NCBI GenBank assembly: GCA_029891385.1
Contig: CM057228.1
Location: 61,015,783 to 61,079,782, forward strand
Length of the DNA: 64,000 bases
DNA from: Erythroxylum novogranatense
Lineage: Eukaryota; Streptophyta; Magnoliopsida; Malpighiales; Erythroxylaceae
Direction of reading: 5' to 3'
The notes under the pieces: model-generated
The model's database searches: none
Seen by the model: only the letters and a program-made list of their open reading frames with translations
Told to the model about the DNA's origin: nothing
In this document: positions 10,338-22,271 of the stretch, one piece after another
Layout: every line of letters begins with the position of its first letter
Numbering within the stretch: position 1 is the first letter of the stretch
Made by a program: the position numbers and the translations under genes

Positions 10338-11857
10338 GACTTCTGCGTCGAGGCAAGGGGCGAATTTATGAAAAATGTGTTTTGGTTTTTGGGGAATAAC
10401 TTATGGTTTAGACCTCTAATTGAGGTGATTCTTGATTCTTTATGAACTAGAGAAAGAGGTCTACAATTGAGGTAAAGAATGAGAGTTTGAATTTAAATTA
10501 GCAGGTTCTCAATCATAGAAAGAAAGTCGATTATGGTCTCCTATTGTAACCTAAGGATAGTTTCTTGACATTTGGAGTTTCAATTGGAGACTTATGAAAT
10601 TAATGGATACTATTGGTCTAGTGAATAGTGAATTTTGGTTATGGGATAAGAGATAGCGGAATTGGGTTATAGCGCTGGAAAATCACGAATATGCATCGTA
10701 CATATTTTCATTTAGACATATGCATCACTGAATTGTTTTAATTGAGCATCTAGTAATGAGAAATTATTTCACTGTTATAGAGGCACCGTTGGATCGTCAT
10801 TTCACGGATATTGCTGGGACTTCCAGGAAATAGCTCGGAAGTTACAGGTGAGTAACCTAGTTGGTTCCTCAATTTCTAAGTGTTAAATGCTCTATGTGAA
10901 TTGATTGAAAATATGGACTGTATGATTTCATGAATGAATAGGATCGAAATGCATGTTATTGATAATTTGGATTTTTGACTGCTATGGAACTGTGATAAAT
11001 GGGCTTATAGCCACATGACTGTGGATTACTGGACATTTGCATTTCATGCATAAATGCATGAACAGATAAGGAACATTGTGACCCGAGTCGCCTTTATTAC
11101 TGAAAAGAGTTTTAATCTCTAATATCCTCATCGAACCGAAGCTTCGAGCTCGAGGGAGTTAGTGCATCTGCATGAGGGCTCTCCTACTCACGACGCGCCC
11201 ATCGAAAACATCCACCGAATCGGCTCGATCATAACACTGAAATAAATTGGAAAAGAGTCACATATACATCACATATAAATGTGTTATCTGATCTGTGATT
11301 ATTACTGAGTTATGTGATGGCATAAACAGTTGTAGACTGTTATATGATATTTTAGATGCTACTGTATTATGCTGTAAGCAATTTGCGTAATGCATGAATT
11401 GAGTGAACCATCGATGATGGTTTCTCATTAAGTTCGCAAACTCACCCAAAATTGCATTTATTTTTCAGGACTGATAGATTAGACTCCTAGCTCCAGAGTT
11501 ATAATTCTCCTGCCGCGTGAGCGCACTGGCGAGAGAGGCGATGGCACACAGGTCGGCCAACTGGAATTGGATTTTGGGGATGACTTAGTATAGACTTTTG
11601 TATCAATTTCCTTTTTGGATTATTGTATTTAGACTGTAGGGAATTGATAGACTTGTCTATATTTCTGATTGATTTTGTGAAATGAGAAAGGCTTTATGGT
11701 TTTCAAAATTCAGTGATTTTGATATTGCGGTTTTTATTGTATTGATGCCATGTGGATTTTAGTATTGATTGAATCGTAGTGCACCCTCGTCGTAGGTTAT
11801 GTATCGGTATGACCTACGGGCGTCCCGGTGTATACCCTACGGTAAGGGGGCGCTACA
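10338..11857 (+). repeat. Element D left LTR, truncated at its 5' side
   Basis: It matches the right LTR from 38766 to its end. It starts abruptly inside the palindrome region (acttctgcgtcg) and ends GGGGGCGCTACA. Just left of it, 10318-10338 repeats a piece of the same LTR that also lies at about 10374-10397 (gtgttttggtttttgggg), as filler at the breakpoint. The end carries an inverted repeat GTAGGT/ACCTAC near 11793-11818. Confidence 0.88.
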
Positions 11858-11862
11858 TTAGG

Positions 11863-11874
11863 TGGTATCAGAGC
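11863..11874 (+). promoter_or_regulatory. Element D primer-binding site
   Basis: TGGTATCAGAGC, five bases after the LTR end, is the exact complement of the initiator methionine tRNA 3' end used by many plant retrotransposons. Confidence 0.95.
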
Positions 11875-12037
11875 ATGGTTTGGCATCTTTTTGTCATAGT
11901 GTATTTTTAGGCTTGAATGTCAGAGAGAAAAGCAGAAAATTGATTAAAATTCTTGTTTGTGTAGGTCATCTGTTCTTGGAGATCAAGTTGATCAGCCAGC
12001 TGACCTAGGATCAGTAGGAGCTAGTAGGGAGTCTTCG

Positions 12038-13053
12038 ATGCCTCATTCTGATGAGTTGCCTCCTAGGGTTCCCGTGAGACGGGAGAGGAGGTATGATCGA
12101 CTGCGTAAGCAGGGGGCTATCGATTTCTATGGCAGCACAGACCCTGCGGAGGCTAAGGGATGGTTGGATAGGACAGAGAGAGTCCTCGATCAGATGGACT
12201 GCGACTCTGAGAAGCGCTTTGACTATGCGCTTTCCTTCGTGGTCCGCTTATCAATTGTGGAAGGCTGCTTAAGGCGGTCTTGTGTTCGACTTGGGATGAT
12301 TTTCTGAGAGCCTTCCGGGATAATTATATGCCCAAGGTGTATTTAGAGATGAAGATGCAGGAGTTCCTTGAGTTGAGGCAGGGTGCTATGACAATGGCTG
12401 AGTACGAGGTTAGGTTCAATGAGCTGATGGGATATGCTTCTGTCCTGATTGCTACTGAGGCCGATAGATGCCGGAGGTTTGAGGGAGGACTCAATATGGA
12501 GATCCGTACTAGGTTAGCCCGATCGGATATGGGCACTTTCATTGAGCTGAGAGCTGTTACTATGAGGATCGAGCAGCTTTTGAGACAGAGTCAGGCTGAG
12601 TCTGGACAGGGGCCCAGGGGCAAGAGACCGAGTGATAGCCAGGGCATTGCTAGTAGAGGGTTTAGCAAGCGCCAGAACAGGCCTTTCAGATCCTCTGGTG
12701 GAGCTAGACAGTCTGGATTTGGGCAGAGAGGCAGATTTGTGCAGAATGGTAGTGGCAGTGGCAGTGTTAGAGGTTTCGGGCAGATTCCTCCAGTCTGTGA
12801 GCACTGTAAGAGGAGACATAGTGGGGAGTGTCAGTGGCTGACTGGAGCCTGTCTTAGATGCGACTCGATGGACCACTTGGTTAGGAATTGCCCCGAGACC
12901 TTGGGAGCTCAGTCTACTATGACTGGGAGATCTGGCAGTAATACCACGGTGCAGCAGAGCCGTGGAGGTGGATCGGGATTTAGGGGTCGAGGTCGAGGTC
13001 GAGGTCGAGCTGAGGGATCCGTAGTGAGGACTGAGGGACTGAGCAGCAGATAG
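12038..13053 (+). pseudogene. gag: Element D gag pseudogene
   Basis: The first ATG in frame is at 12038; the open frame extends back to 11957 without a better start. The capsid part reads WLDRTERVLDQMDC and breaks near 12247 by small indels relative to element E. It then continues in another frame with FLRAFRDNYMPKVY and CRRFEGGL. Two zinc-binding units follow, CEHCKRRHSGEC and CLRCDSMDHLVRNC, the second a complete CX2CX4HX4C. The tail is rich in RG repeats (about 12976-13010), as in RNA-binding nucleocapsids. It ends at TAG 13051, where a CAG codon would join it to the protease in the same frame. Normally gag-protease-pol is one frame in this group; this copy is not functional as it stands. 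Confidence 0.88.
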
Positions 13054-13077
13054 CAGTCCCAGGCTAGAGTCTATGCC

Positions 13078-13392
13078 ATGACTCGGCAGGAGGCTCAGGA
13101 TTCCCCAGATGTCGTTGCAGGTATACTTCTGATTTCTGGTTTTGAAGCATATGCATTGTTGGATCCTGGATCCACTCATTCATTTATTGCACCGCATATG
13201 GCATGTAGACTGCATGGGGATAGGGAGAGATTGCAATATGGGTTAGAGGTGAGTACACCTCTAGGTAGTACGACGGTTATAGGAGAGGTCTGCAAGGGGT
13301 GCCCGATTCAGATAGATCGAGCAGTATTGAGTGCAGATTTGATAGTGTTATCTCTGCGGGAGATTGATGTGATTTTGGGGATGGACTGGTTG
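13078..13392 (+). pseudogene. pol: Element D protease, cut by element F
   Basis: Same frame as gag. It shows the active site LLDPGSTHSF and the later strand IDVILGMDWL. The coding sequence stops making sense at 13393, where the LTR of F begins with TGTTGGCCCC. The next protease and linker residues reappear only at 34583, and about 110 bp present in element E (49000-49092) are missing between the two parts. Confidence 0.88.
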
Positions 13393-14560
13393 TGTTGGCC
13401 CCTGGAATTTTTTTTATTATTTAAGCATGTCTAAATTATTTGGAGGTATTGTCTAAATTATTTTGAGGTTTTAACTCTTAAGAAATTAAAATTAAATAAT
13501 GGATTATGTTTAAATTAGAGTTGAATTATTGTTAGAAGTTGAAAGGAATAAAATGGCTTAGGGGTAATTTAGGTAATTCACTATTGGTTTTTAAGACTAA
13601 GACAAGGATGGAGGGACACTTTGGTCCATTTAAGTTTCATTTTTTTAAAACAAAAAAAAGAGGAGTAGGGTGGAATCGTTTATGTGAGGAGAAGAAACAA
13701 ATGAGTTGCTTGTTTTAGAAGACTAAACTCAAAACTACGTAGTTTAGGGAATAAGGCTTAGGTTTTTTTTTAAGTTAAAAGGTCACATGTTAAGACAATG
13801 AGAAGAGGAATCACGAAATTTCTAGAAAAGGGAGAGGGAGAGTTTCGTATGAAGAAGAAGAAGAAGAAAAAGAAGAAGAAGAGACTTGGGTCTTATGTTT
13901 TCTTGCTTAGAGAAGAGTAGTAGAGAGTGTTTTAGAAGGATAAGAGAAAGAAAGGTTTAAGAGTTCATCAAGCCAAGAGGGAAAGCAAATTTCGTGGGTT
14001 TCCTTTCAAGGTAAGAAAAATGTAAAATTCTTTGGATTTATGAGTGGGTTTTGATGCAAATGGCTTAAGTAAGGTTTGGGTAAGGTTAGATAGGTTTAAT
14101 TCCATGTTTTCCTCTCCTAGGCTTGTTTAATTTTGGGATATCTCATGTTAATTGGGTTCTTACTTGCTTAATGAAGGTGAAGAGAAGTTATTAGAGCAAG
14201 AAGCAAGGGCTAGTGTTTAAATGCAAGACTAAAGGATTAAGGTGGGTGATAATTTTATAGTTGAGATAATAAGCTACTTACTTGCTTTGAAGTAAATGTC
14301 ATAAAATGTTTTCCTATGGTTTCCCAATTTTAATTGAATTGCTATTGTGATAATTTAAACTCATATGAAATGTTTTTTAATGTAAAGACTTTGTGATAGT
14401 ATGTGTGAATTGGTTTATCAAGAGAAAAAGATCCGAATGGGTGTTTTAAACGATTATGTGAAAGTGATTTTTTCCATTTGAGGCTAATGATCATGAATTG
14501 TGGTGAATTATGTGATATACATGCTTGTTTGGGTTTGTGGTGGTCCCTCATGTGTGATAG
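13393..14560 (+). repeat. Element F LTR, first segment
   Basis: It starts TGTTGGCCCC. Its layout follows A's right LTR: an early purine-rich stretch with (GAA)n near 13851-13886, then aaggtgggtgataa at 14240. No gene is seen. It ends with GATAG (14556-14560), the target-site duplication of G. Confidence 0.82.
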
Positions 14561-16513
14561 TGTAGGAAAATCCCGGGATGTACATCACATGTACAAGGTA
14601 CAAAAAACAAAAATTTTTGTCGCCGGGACCTTCCCAAAGGCCAGGATCTTTGTGTCTGTATGAAGACTCAAACCTAAATAGCCAATAGAGACTATCTCTA
14701 AAGGTATCCACGCAGAGATCAGAAAACCTAACCGGGATAAACGCCTTTGACCCGGAAATAGCTAGAACAAAGTAAAGGCTGCTAGACCTACCTACATCCT
14801 TGGAGAGCTTGGATCCTTTGGAGAAGGAGATGAAACTTGGAGAACTAGAGAGATGATCGTGAGCTTCCTTTGAAAGCAACTTGAAAACTCTTTTCATAAG
14901 CCTCCTCTCAAAGCCACGAATATCAACTCTCTTCCTTTTCTCCATAATTCTTTCTCAATGATGAAGATGAAGGAAGCATCGTATATCCTCACTTCCTTTC
15001 ACCAACGAGCATCACCTATCTCACTTTCTTTTTGTCATTTAGTCATTTAATGACTTTGGTGACAAGGCTTCAAAAGAAGCTTCTAATGCTTCTTCTTCAA
15101 CCCACGTAGCTTATATATATATATAATAATTAATTAATTAATTTACTTAATTAATTAATTAGAATATAATTGCTAAGGTCGATCTAAATTGGAATGGGTC
15201 TCTGGCCTCATTGGGCCCCCGATCAAAGCGTTAGGAGACCTTTCTTAGCAATATCAATGTCGCGATCTCATCGGGACATATCCCGATCTCATCGGGATCC
15301 ATTTAATCTAATGCTCTCCATAATTGGAACTCGTCCAATTACTATTTACTGATTCTCGAATCACTCTTATCGTGTGACCCTTTAGGTTCCGGTTATGTTG
15401 GCCATTTAGATTAACAATTAATCTGAGCAAGTCATGAGCGGCGTCTAGCAACACATCATGACCCCCAATTGACCGGAAAGCAATCGGTTTGATGAATTCA
15501 TCACGAACCAGATCACGAACCCTTCCATAGACAATTGTCGTGCAATTCGTCCTTTCACCATCCTATACCCCACTTGGTTATGAGTATGGTCAAAGTGTCA
15601 ACTCTCACTAGACTGAGTCTAGCCCAAGTGATATTAGTTCTCATCCTAGGACTCATTACTCCATATGTCAATGAGGACACTCTTCATGACATATTTGCTG
15701 GCCAGCCTTACAAGTAATGATCCCGACAAGAGGCCATGGGTATCTCTTCTGCTAATCCAGAAGTGGTGAATCCTTTATTGGCTACTCAATTACCTTCGAA
15801 TACCTCAAGCTATACCCAAGCACCACCTTATGAGCGACCTCTGGAAGGCAACAAGGAATGGAGTCAAAGCACAGAATCAGTATCCAAGATATCCTTGAGT
15901 ACCTCAAGTCTAAGGATACTTACACCATTGCTATGATGAGATTATCACTGACACTAGAAGAAGATATCCATGTGATGATCTCATGGCAGGTCATCCAATG
16001 TACTTACTACCGCTAGTAAGCATCCACATGTCAACTCTAAATATCTCATATTTACAGTTTCTGAGATCCACTACTTGATCCAATCAAGGAATATGACATG
16101 TGCTAATGCATGGGATTAATGATGTCCATCTCATTAATCCTATGACTAGGGAGAATTTAGATACTGACATAATTGCACATGATAGGAATCTCAGTAGTAT
16201 GATCACATCATAATTTCCTTCATGCTATGTCATATATCATGGACTTCATTAATTCGATTAAAGATCCAATCAATTCATAAACAATGTTCATGAATATCAA
16301 ATTAATGAAATATGCCTTTCTTTATTTATTCATAAAGTCTATACACGACTTTGAATAAAACGCGCTAAAGGGGATTGCCTTTAGGGCACTACTCTAACAA
16401 TCTAACGGTACTGGACATCCATAAGTCGACTTACACTGGTGAACAAGGCGACTTATCAGTACCGATCAAGCATAAGTCGACTTACACATGGTACAAGTCG
16501 ACTTACACTTACA
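14561..16513 (-). repeat. Element G 3' LTR
   Basis: It is paired with 22272-24233. A TATATATATATATAA run at about 15112-15127 could be the TATA box on the minus strand, followed there by an AATT/TTAA-rich near-palindrome (about 15128-15163). The minus-strand start is a 114-bp segment with four palindromes (16400-16513). Just inside it lies TGTTAGAGTAGTGCCC (end at 16399), which looks like the usual copia LTR start and resembles the start of solo LTR J. Confidence 0.93.
16419..16509. repeat. Two pairs of TAAGTCGACTTA palindromes at the edge of element G LTR
   Basis: Centres are at 16427.5, 16449.5, 16478.5 and 16499.5, so spacing is 22, 29 and 21 bp. The partner LTR has the same four copies at 24139-24229. 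The second copy is AAGGCGACTT, one base off. Confidence 0.92.
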
Positions 16514-16530
16514 AATCTCCCACTTGACCT
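16514..16530 (-). promoter_or_regulatory. Element G polypurine tract
   Basis: The minus strand reads AAGTGGGAGATT directly before the LTR start TGTAAG. It supports 16513 and not 16399 as the LTR boundary. Confidence 0.8.
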
Positions 16531-16569
16531 AAAGCCAATCGCCTTGGTATCTAATACCATAAGCGCGTC

Positions 16570-17756
16570 CATGAGAATCAAAAATTCTTCTGTGACTATG
16601 GCTTTGTCAACAGATTAGCAACACTTTGCTCGTCGAATTCTCTATTAGAACATCACCTCGATCGATGATCTACCGAATCAGATGGAATCGACGGAGTACG
16701 TGTTCGGATCGTTGATGAGACCTTGGTTCCTTTGCCTGCGCACTAGCCCCATTGTATCACAATACAACCCTATGGGCCCATCACAGCTAGGAACCAGATC
16801 AAGTTCGAAATGAACTTCGATCCAAACCGCTGCTTCCTTTCTTTGCATCGATGCGGCAATGTACTCGCCTCGGTTGTTAAATCAGCGATCCTCTCTTGAT
16901 TGGAACTCTTTCCAACCGACCGCCAGCCGTTCGGTGTGAATGTATATAACCCGATCGTGATTGTAATCATCCTTATCGATTAAAGCGGCATTTGTATGCC
17001 GCTCACTGGAGATTTTCATCTCCATATGTCAAGAAAACATCCTTAGTCTTTGCAAGTACTTGAGGATATTCTTGCGACCACCCGATGACCCTCACCAAGA
17101 TCCGATTGGTATCGCTCATAACACTTAGAGCATATGATACATCGGGTCTCGTACATAGCATTGTTCCATGCTAAACCTCTTTAGCATCTTATCTATGTAC
17201 GTTGATTGTGAAAGACCAAGTAATCTCTTTTATCTATCTCTATAAATCTTTATCCCAAGGATATAAGTTGCATCACAAAGGTCTTTCATGGCAAAATGTT
17301 TGGACAACCAAATCTTAACTGATTGTAGCATAGAGACATCGTTTTCCTAGTATTAATATGTCATCTACTTATAATCACAAGAAATACGATTGCAGACCCA
17401 TGAACCTTCTTATACACACAATGTACATCCAAATTTTGTGAGAAACCAAACTCTTTGAGTACCTCATCAAAACGGATATTCCAACTCCTGAATGCTTGCT
17501 TCAATCCATACATGGATTTCTGAAGCTTGCATACCATTTCGCCATCATAGGAGGTGAAGTCCTCTGGTTGTGTCATATACACATCCTCGGGAAGATTTCC
17601 ATTCAGGAAAGCTGTCTTCACATCCATTTGCCATATCTCATAATCATAATGAGTGACAATGGCTAGGAGTATCCTAATGGATTTAAGCATTGCTATGAAA
17701 TTTGAAGGTCTCGTCATAGTCAACTCCTTGTCTCTGACGAAATCCTTTGGCCACAA
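16570..17756 (-). pseudogene. pol: Element G reverse transcriptase and RNase H pseudogene
   Basis: The minus strand reads the copia RT motifs QMDVKTAFLNGNL, VYMTQPEDF and LQKSMYGLKQAFRSW (open 17756-17361). Beyond a break it continues with SQSTYIDKMLKRFSM near 17215-17165. The RNase H part keeps an EYIAASMQRKEA stretch near 16865-16835. The YVDD box is not intact: frameshifts interrupt around 17350. The order RT then RNase H after integrase defines Ty1/copia. It is not functional. Confidence 0.82.
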
Positions 17757-18457
17757 GCCTTGTTTTATAAGTAATCACATTACCATCCATGTCGGTTTTC
17801 ATCTTGAAAACCTATGTGCACCCTTTGGGCTTTATTCCTTCGGGTGCAACAACCAAAGTCCATACTTGGTTTTCTTACATGGAATCCATTCAGATTTCAT
17901 GGCATAAAGCCATTTTTCAGACTCTGAACTTTTCAGAACCTCTTCATAGGTAGTAGGCTCATCATCTCGTATGAGCAATACGTCATTTTGTTCCCCACGA
18001 GAAATCCATATCTCTCGAGAAGCAGGCGTATCCTCGTGACCTCTGAAATTCTTGTGTAATAGAAGGTTGAACTGTTACCTCATCATATGAGTTCTGATTG
18101 CGAGTTCGAGCGATTGATCTGCGTTTGTTCGAGCATCTTGAACTTCTTCAAGTTCAACTTTGCTCCCACCGTCCTCTTGTAAAAGAAACTCTTTCTAAGA
18201 AAACAGCATGCTTTAAAACAAACAACTTTTGTTCCTCGGAAGGTAGAATTGATATCCCACGATATCCTACGAACAAACACTTGTCGGACTTTGCATCAAG
18301 CTAACTGACCGTGTCCGCTTCATATAAGCGTGGCAACCCCAAACTTTCATTTCGGAAAGATAGGGCTTTCGGTTAGTCCACATCTCATATGGAGTAACAT
18401 CAAGCGTCTTTAATGGAACTCTGTTTAACAAGTAAGCAAATTGTCTCGGCGCATACC

Positions 18458-19480
18458 CTAAAAAGCTGTAAAGCCTATCATTAATCGCACCATGTCTAAC
18501 AAGGTTCGATATCTCCTTTCAACCACTCCATTGTCTTTGCGGCGTGTAAGGTGGAGTGTCCTGAGATAAAATCCCATTATCTCTGAGATAATCCAAAACT
18601 GTTGGTCTAAGCAATTTCCACCACGATCAGATCGTAATGTATTCATACTTTTACCAAGTTAGTTTTCTACTTCATTTCTGAATTATTTGAACTTTTCAAA
18701 CGCTTGATTTGTATCTCATCGATCTGGTACCCATATCGTGAATAATCACTGATAAAAGTAATGAAGTAAAGACAACCACTTCTGGCATGGATGGACATTG
18801 GACCATATACATCCAAATGTATCAGGTCTAATATTCCATTCACTCGTTTTCCCTTTCCCTTAAAGGATAACTTGGTCATCTTGCCTAATAAACAAGATTC
18901 GCATGTGTCATATGATTCATAATCAAATGACCCTAAACTGCCACTCTTATGGAGCTTAGCGATGCGTGTCTCATTTATATGGCCAAGCCGACAATGCCAT
19001 AAGTAAGTTGATTTTAAATTATCTCGATTATGTCTTTTCGCGTCATTGAAATTCAGAACTGGATATGAAATATCTAATATGTCAATTCCATTGCATAATG
19101 TACCAGTAGCATAGAGCATTCCATTCGAACTAATAGAACAACCATTGCTACTAAAATTCCAATGGAAACCAGCTCTATTGAAACAAGAAACAGATAATAT
19201 GTTCTTTGTTAAAACAGGTACAAAATGACAATCATCCAATTTGAATACAAGCCCACTAGGGAGTGACAAGACATAAGTGTCTACGGCTAATGTAACAACT
19301 CTTGCTGCATTACCTACACGAAGGTCTAGTTCTCCTTTATGGACATCTCATCGTCCGAAGCCCCGCATATCATTTCATATGTATGAGCCTGGCGGTATCA
19401 AATACCCATATGTTTTGATCGAAGCAGTATTAACCTCAATGACAAACATATTTGAAGGAGTAGAGGCATCTGATGCCTTC
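18458..19480 (-). pseudogene. pol: Element G protease and integrase pseudogene
   Basis: Open 19269-18667 on the minus strand. It contains the pre-integrase region (LPSGLVFKLDDCHFVPVL), the zinc unit HCRLGH-CESCLLGK, and the first catalytic strand IHLDVYGPM. A second open part, 18646-18458, keeps LRSDRGGNCLDQQF, the second catalytic Asp region, and VVERRYRTLLDMVR, where the third acidic residue lies (VERRYRT for VERRNRT). A weak DTA in place of the protease DTG is possible near 19390. Stops and frameshifts separate the parts. Confidence 0.82.
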
Positions 19481-19489
19481 TTCTGCTTC

Positions 19490-20235
19490 AGGAACTCCAG
19501 ATAGACTTTACAGTTTCGCCTCTAGTGGCCAGTCTTGTCACAATGGAAGCAAAATCCTTTTGGGGTAGTTTCTTTGGTTTTTCCTTGATGGCACTTCCAT
19601 TTGATTTCTTGGCCTTTTTCTTCTTTGGACCAGAAGAAGAAGCATCCACCACTAGCACTTATTTTCTATCCTTCTTGATAGCACCTTTCGGTATGTCTTG
19701 GCAGATTGATCATTCAGAATTGTTGTGGATATTTGGTTCATCGATAGTTTAACACGAAGCGTGAATAAGCTGTCGGACAATCCAACCGTAATTAAGTCTA
19801 TACTTAACTCATAATCCATTACAAATCCTAAGACAGCCAATCTCTCAATATAGCCATTCATCTTCAGGGCATACTGGACAACAGATGTCCCTGGAGCCAT
19901 CTTTGTGGTGAAGAGAAGCCTTGAGATCTCGAACCTTTCAGACCGAGCTTACTCATCAAACAGCTCCCTAAGATGAAATACTATAGTGTGAGCATCCATA
20001 GACTCGTGCTGCTTCTGCAGCTCTGGTGACATCGAGGCAAGCATAATGCAAGTATCCATATCACTGTCCTTTAGATGCTTACGATATGCTTTTTGATCCT
20101 CATCAGAAGCATCGACAGCAGGTGCATCTGGAAGTGGAACATCTAGGACGTATCCCAGTTCCTCAGATCTGAGAACAATTCTCAGATTCCTCAGCCAATC
20201 AAGAAAATTCGTTCCAAAATAGGGAGCGAAAATTC
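19490..20235 (-). pseudogene. gag: Element G gag pseudogene
   Basis: Read on the minus strand. From about 20210 the copia gag hallmark FLDWLRNLRIVL is followed by HLRELFDE, then TAA in place of a probable CAA. The frame goes on with MAPGTSVVQYALKMNGYIERL (19900-19652). Near 19560 is CFHCDKTGH followed by TAG and RRNC, a CX2CX4HX4C knuckle in which a tryptophan codon became a stop. No convincing ATG precedes the first part, since a stop lies just upstream in that frame. Confidence 0.8.
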
Positions 20236-22258
20236 ACACTGAAAGACTTCTTCAATCAACCTAAGTACGATAGAGAGAAAGAATGCTAGAATAGAAATGC
20301 CTGCATGATCATAAGGACTTGCATGACATGCATATGGCTCCCACTAGTTTCTTAGAATCCATAACCCTCTTTACGAATCCAAAGAAACAATATGACATAA
20401 TGTCTAGTGGGTCGATATCAGACATTGCTAAGAGTGACCTTGGGTTTACCAACAAGCCATAACTTAGGTCAATCGGTAGGTATCGGTCATACCAATTTCA
20501 TCATCGATAACCGACATTAAGAATGACCTTGAGGTTAGCTCAACAAGCCACCTTATGTCTCGGGAGGTATCAGACATACCAATTACATCTTAGACACAAC
20601 TATCGTCCAGTGCTATCAACTTGTTGATGTGTGCACTTACATTGGGTTATCAACTCTTTGATGCGCGTACATCGATGTACCTACCCAATTTAGCCTCTGT
20701 CACGTTGACCTTGAGGTTAGCTCAACAAATCAACGCTTCTAGGAAAACCGACCCATTAATCCGAAAATCTCATTTTCATGGTTCGAACATATTCGTATAG
20801 AGTGAGCTTGAGGTTAGCTCAACAACCCAACCCTAGAAGAACTCTAGTTCTTACCATATTAATGGAAGGCGTTAGTTTTCATATTAGGAGGATTTGAACT
20901 CTAGACTCCAAGCTGAAGGATTATAGTCGCCAGGACTATATGGAATGATTGAGGTTTCATCAATCAAATTGAATCAATCCTTATAATCATCCATCATCCA
21001 ACCTGAGCATGTCATAAGTCGCCTTACATCGAATGCAAGTTAAGCCTTATCTTTGCTTCACACACAAGTCGACTTATACGATATAAGTCGCCTTACGGTA
21101 ATACCTAGAATAAGTCGACGTATGTACAATACAAGTCGACTTATCCAGCAAGAATTGCTATACTTTCTAATCGGCTAATTCCTCAATCCATGTAATCCTA
21201 GTTCACAATACCAACATACCTTAGGTAATATCTTGTTAATTTGATGTACCAATGAACACTTCATTGTTTCATGTTTGCCATATCTGATCAAACCATACAT
21301 GAAAAGCTTAAAACCGAGTCATTACTCAAAGATATCCAAACAATTTAGGAACACCAAATTATCACCCTAAGCATCTCAAGCTAGTCTATACGTTATCAAA
21401 ATTACTTCGGCACAAGCCACAAAAACTATGACGGCCAAAACAAGCAAGATAATGAAATACACTAACGAGACGCTAATGTGACCTATTCGGCATCCGAAAA
21501 ATCTTGGAAAACCAATTTCAAGCAATTCAGTTTGGAAAGAATACAAAATCAAGATAACATATTTTCAATCACATTAAAAATGGTCCAAGGCATTGGAACT
21601 GAAAAATAAACATTCAATTATGCCAAGCAAAACAGTCCTAGCAAGTTTCACAAAACTGCCAAGTTCTGTACATTACTCGAAATAATCATTGAAACAATTT
21701 CAATAAATTCTACGAAAATTAAACATGTTACTACATGTTCAGAAAATTCTTCATGAATGTTTTGAGGATTTATAGCCATCAAAAACTCAGCCAACCTAAG
21801 CAACAAAACCGATTCAAAATCTGTGTTCATCAACACAGCTATTCCCAAAAGCATAGAATAAATTCGTGAATAAATAGTAAATCACCTTGAAAACACTTCT
21901 CCATCCACATAGACATTCAGAAACATCTTAGGGACATGTTGGTGAAGAAAAATTCGAAAAACAATATTTCTAGAATTTATTATTGAATTTATACACATGC
22001 CGGTTCACAGAATGTGTCACAAAACAACTTCTAGAACCTTAGGGAATAAAATAGCAAAACTATATCAAATCAAATTGATAAATTCTCATCTTTCACAGAA
22101 ATATTCTATAACATGTTATGAACAATTCTGGGCAGAAAAATTTTGAAAAATATATCCCTATACAGAATCGAAATTGGGACAGCACACATGCATCAACGTC
22201 AAATTCACATAGGGCTTCCGATCTAGCTAGGGTTTTAGCTTCATACACGACACAAGTG
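20236..22258 (-). other. Element G 5' leader, untranslated
   Basis: No coding pattern is found over about 2 kb between the primer site and gag. It holds four copies of a gaccttgaggttagctcaac repeat (20436-20458, 20525-20549, 20707-20728, 20804-20825), and six AAGTCGACTT-like palindromes at 21013-21145. Short open frames here have no recognisable family. Confidence 0.8.
21013..21145. repeat. Three pairs of AAGTCGACTT palindromes in element G leader
   Basis: Centres are at 21020.5, about 21041.5, 21070.5, 21089.5, 21116.5 and 21137.5, giving pairs of 21, 19 and 21 bp separated by 29 and 27 bp. It is the same motif and rule as in this element's LTR, but at a separate place in the element. Confidence 0.88.
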
Positions 22259-22270
22259 TCTCTGATACCA
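22259..22270 (-). promoter_or_regulatory. Element G primer-binding site
   Basis: The minus strand reads TGGTATCAGAGA, one base from the initiator-Met complement, one base after the LTR end. It fixes the transcription direction as minus. Confidence 0.88.
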
Positions 22271-22271
22271 C

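Noticed and set aside
14508..14945. ORF of 145 codons in the left LTR of G, with a 187-codon version at 22093-22656
   Set aside because: Both copies are simply the same LTR text. No family is recognised, the C-terminal parts differ by frame, and the frame runs out of the LTR into unrelated sequence.
15535..15936. Plus-strand ORFs in the left G LTR, repeated at 23257-23658
   Set aside because: They are antisense to the element, kept only because the LTR is duplicated, with no recognisable domain.
16399..16399. LTR boundary of G at TGTTAG (16399 and 24119)
   Set aside because: The two copies stay alike up to 16513 and 24233, where the polypurine tract and the GATAG duplication lie; the inner site has neither.
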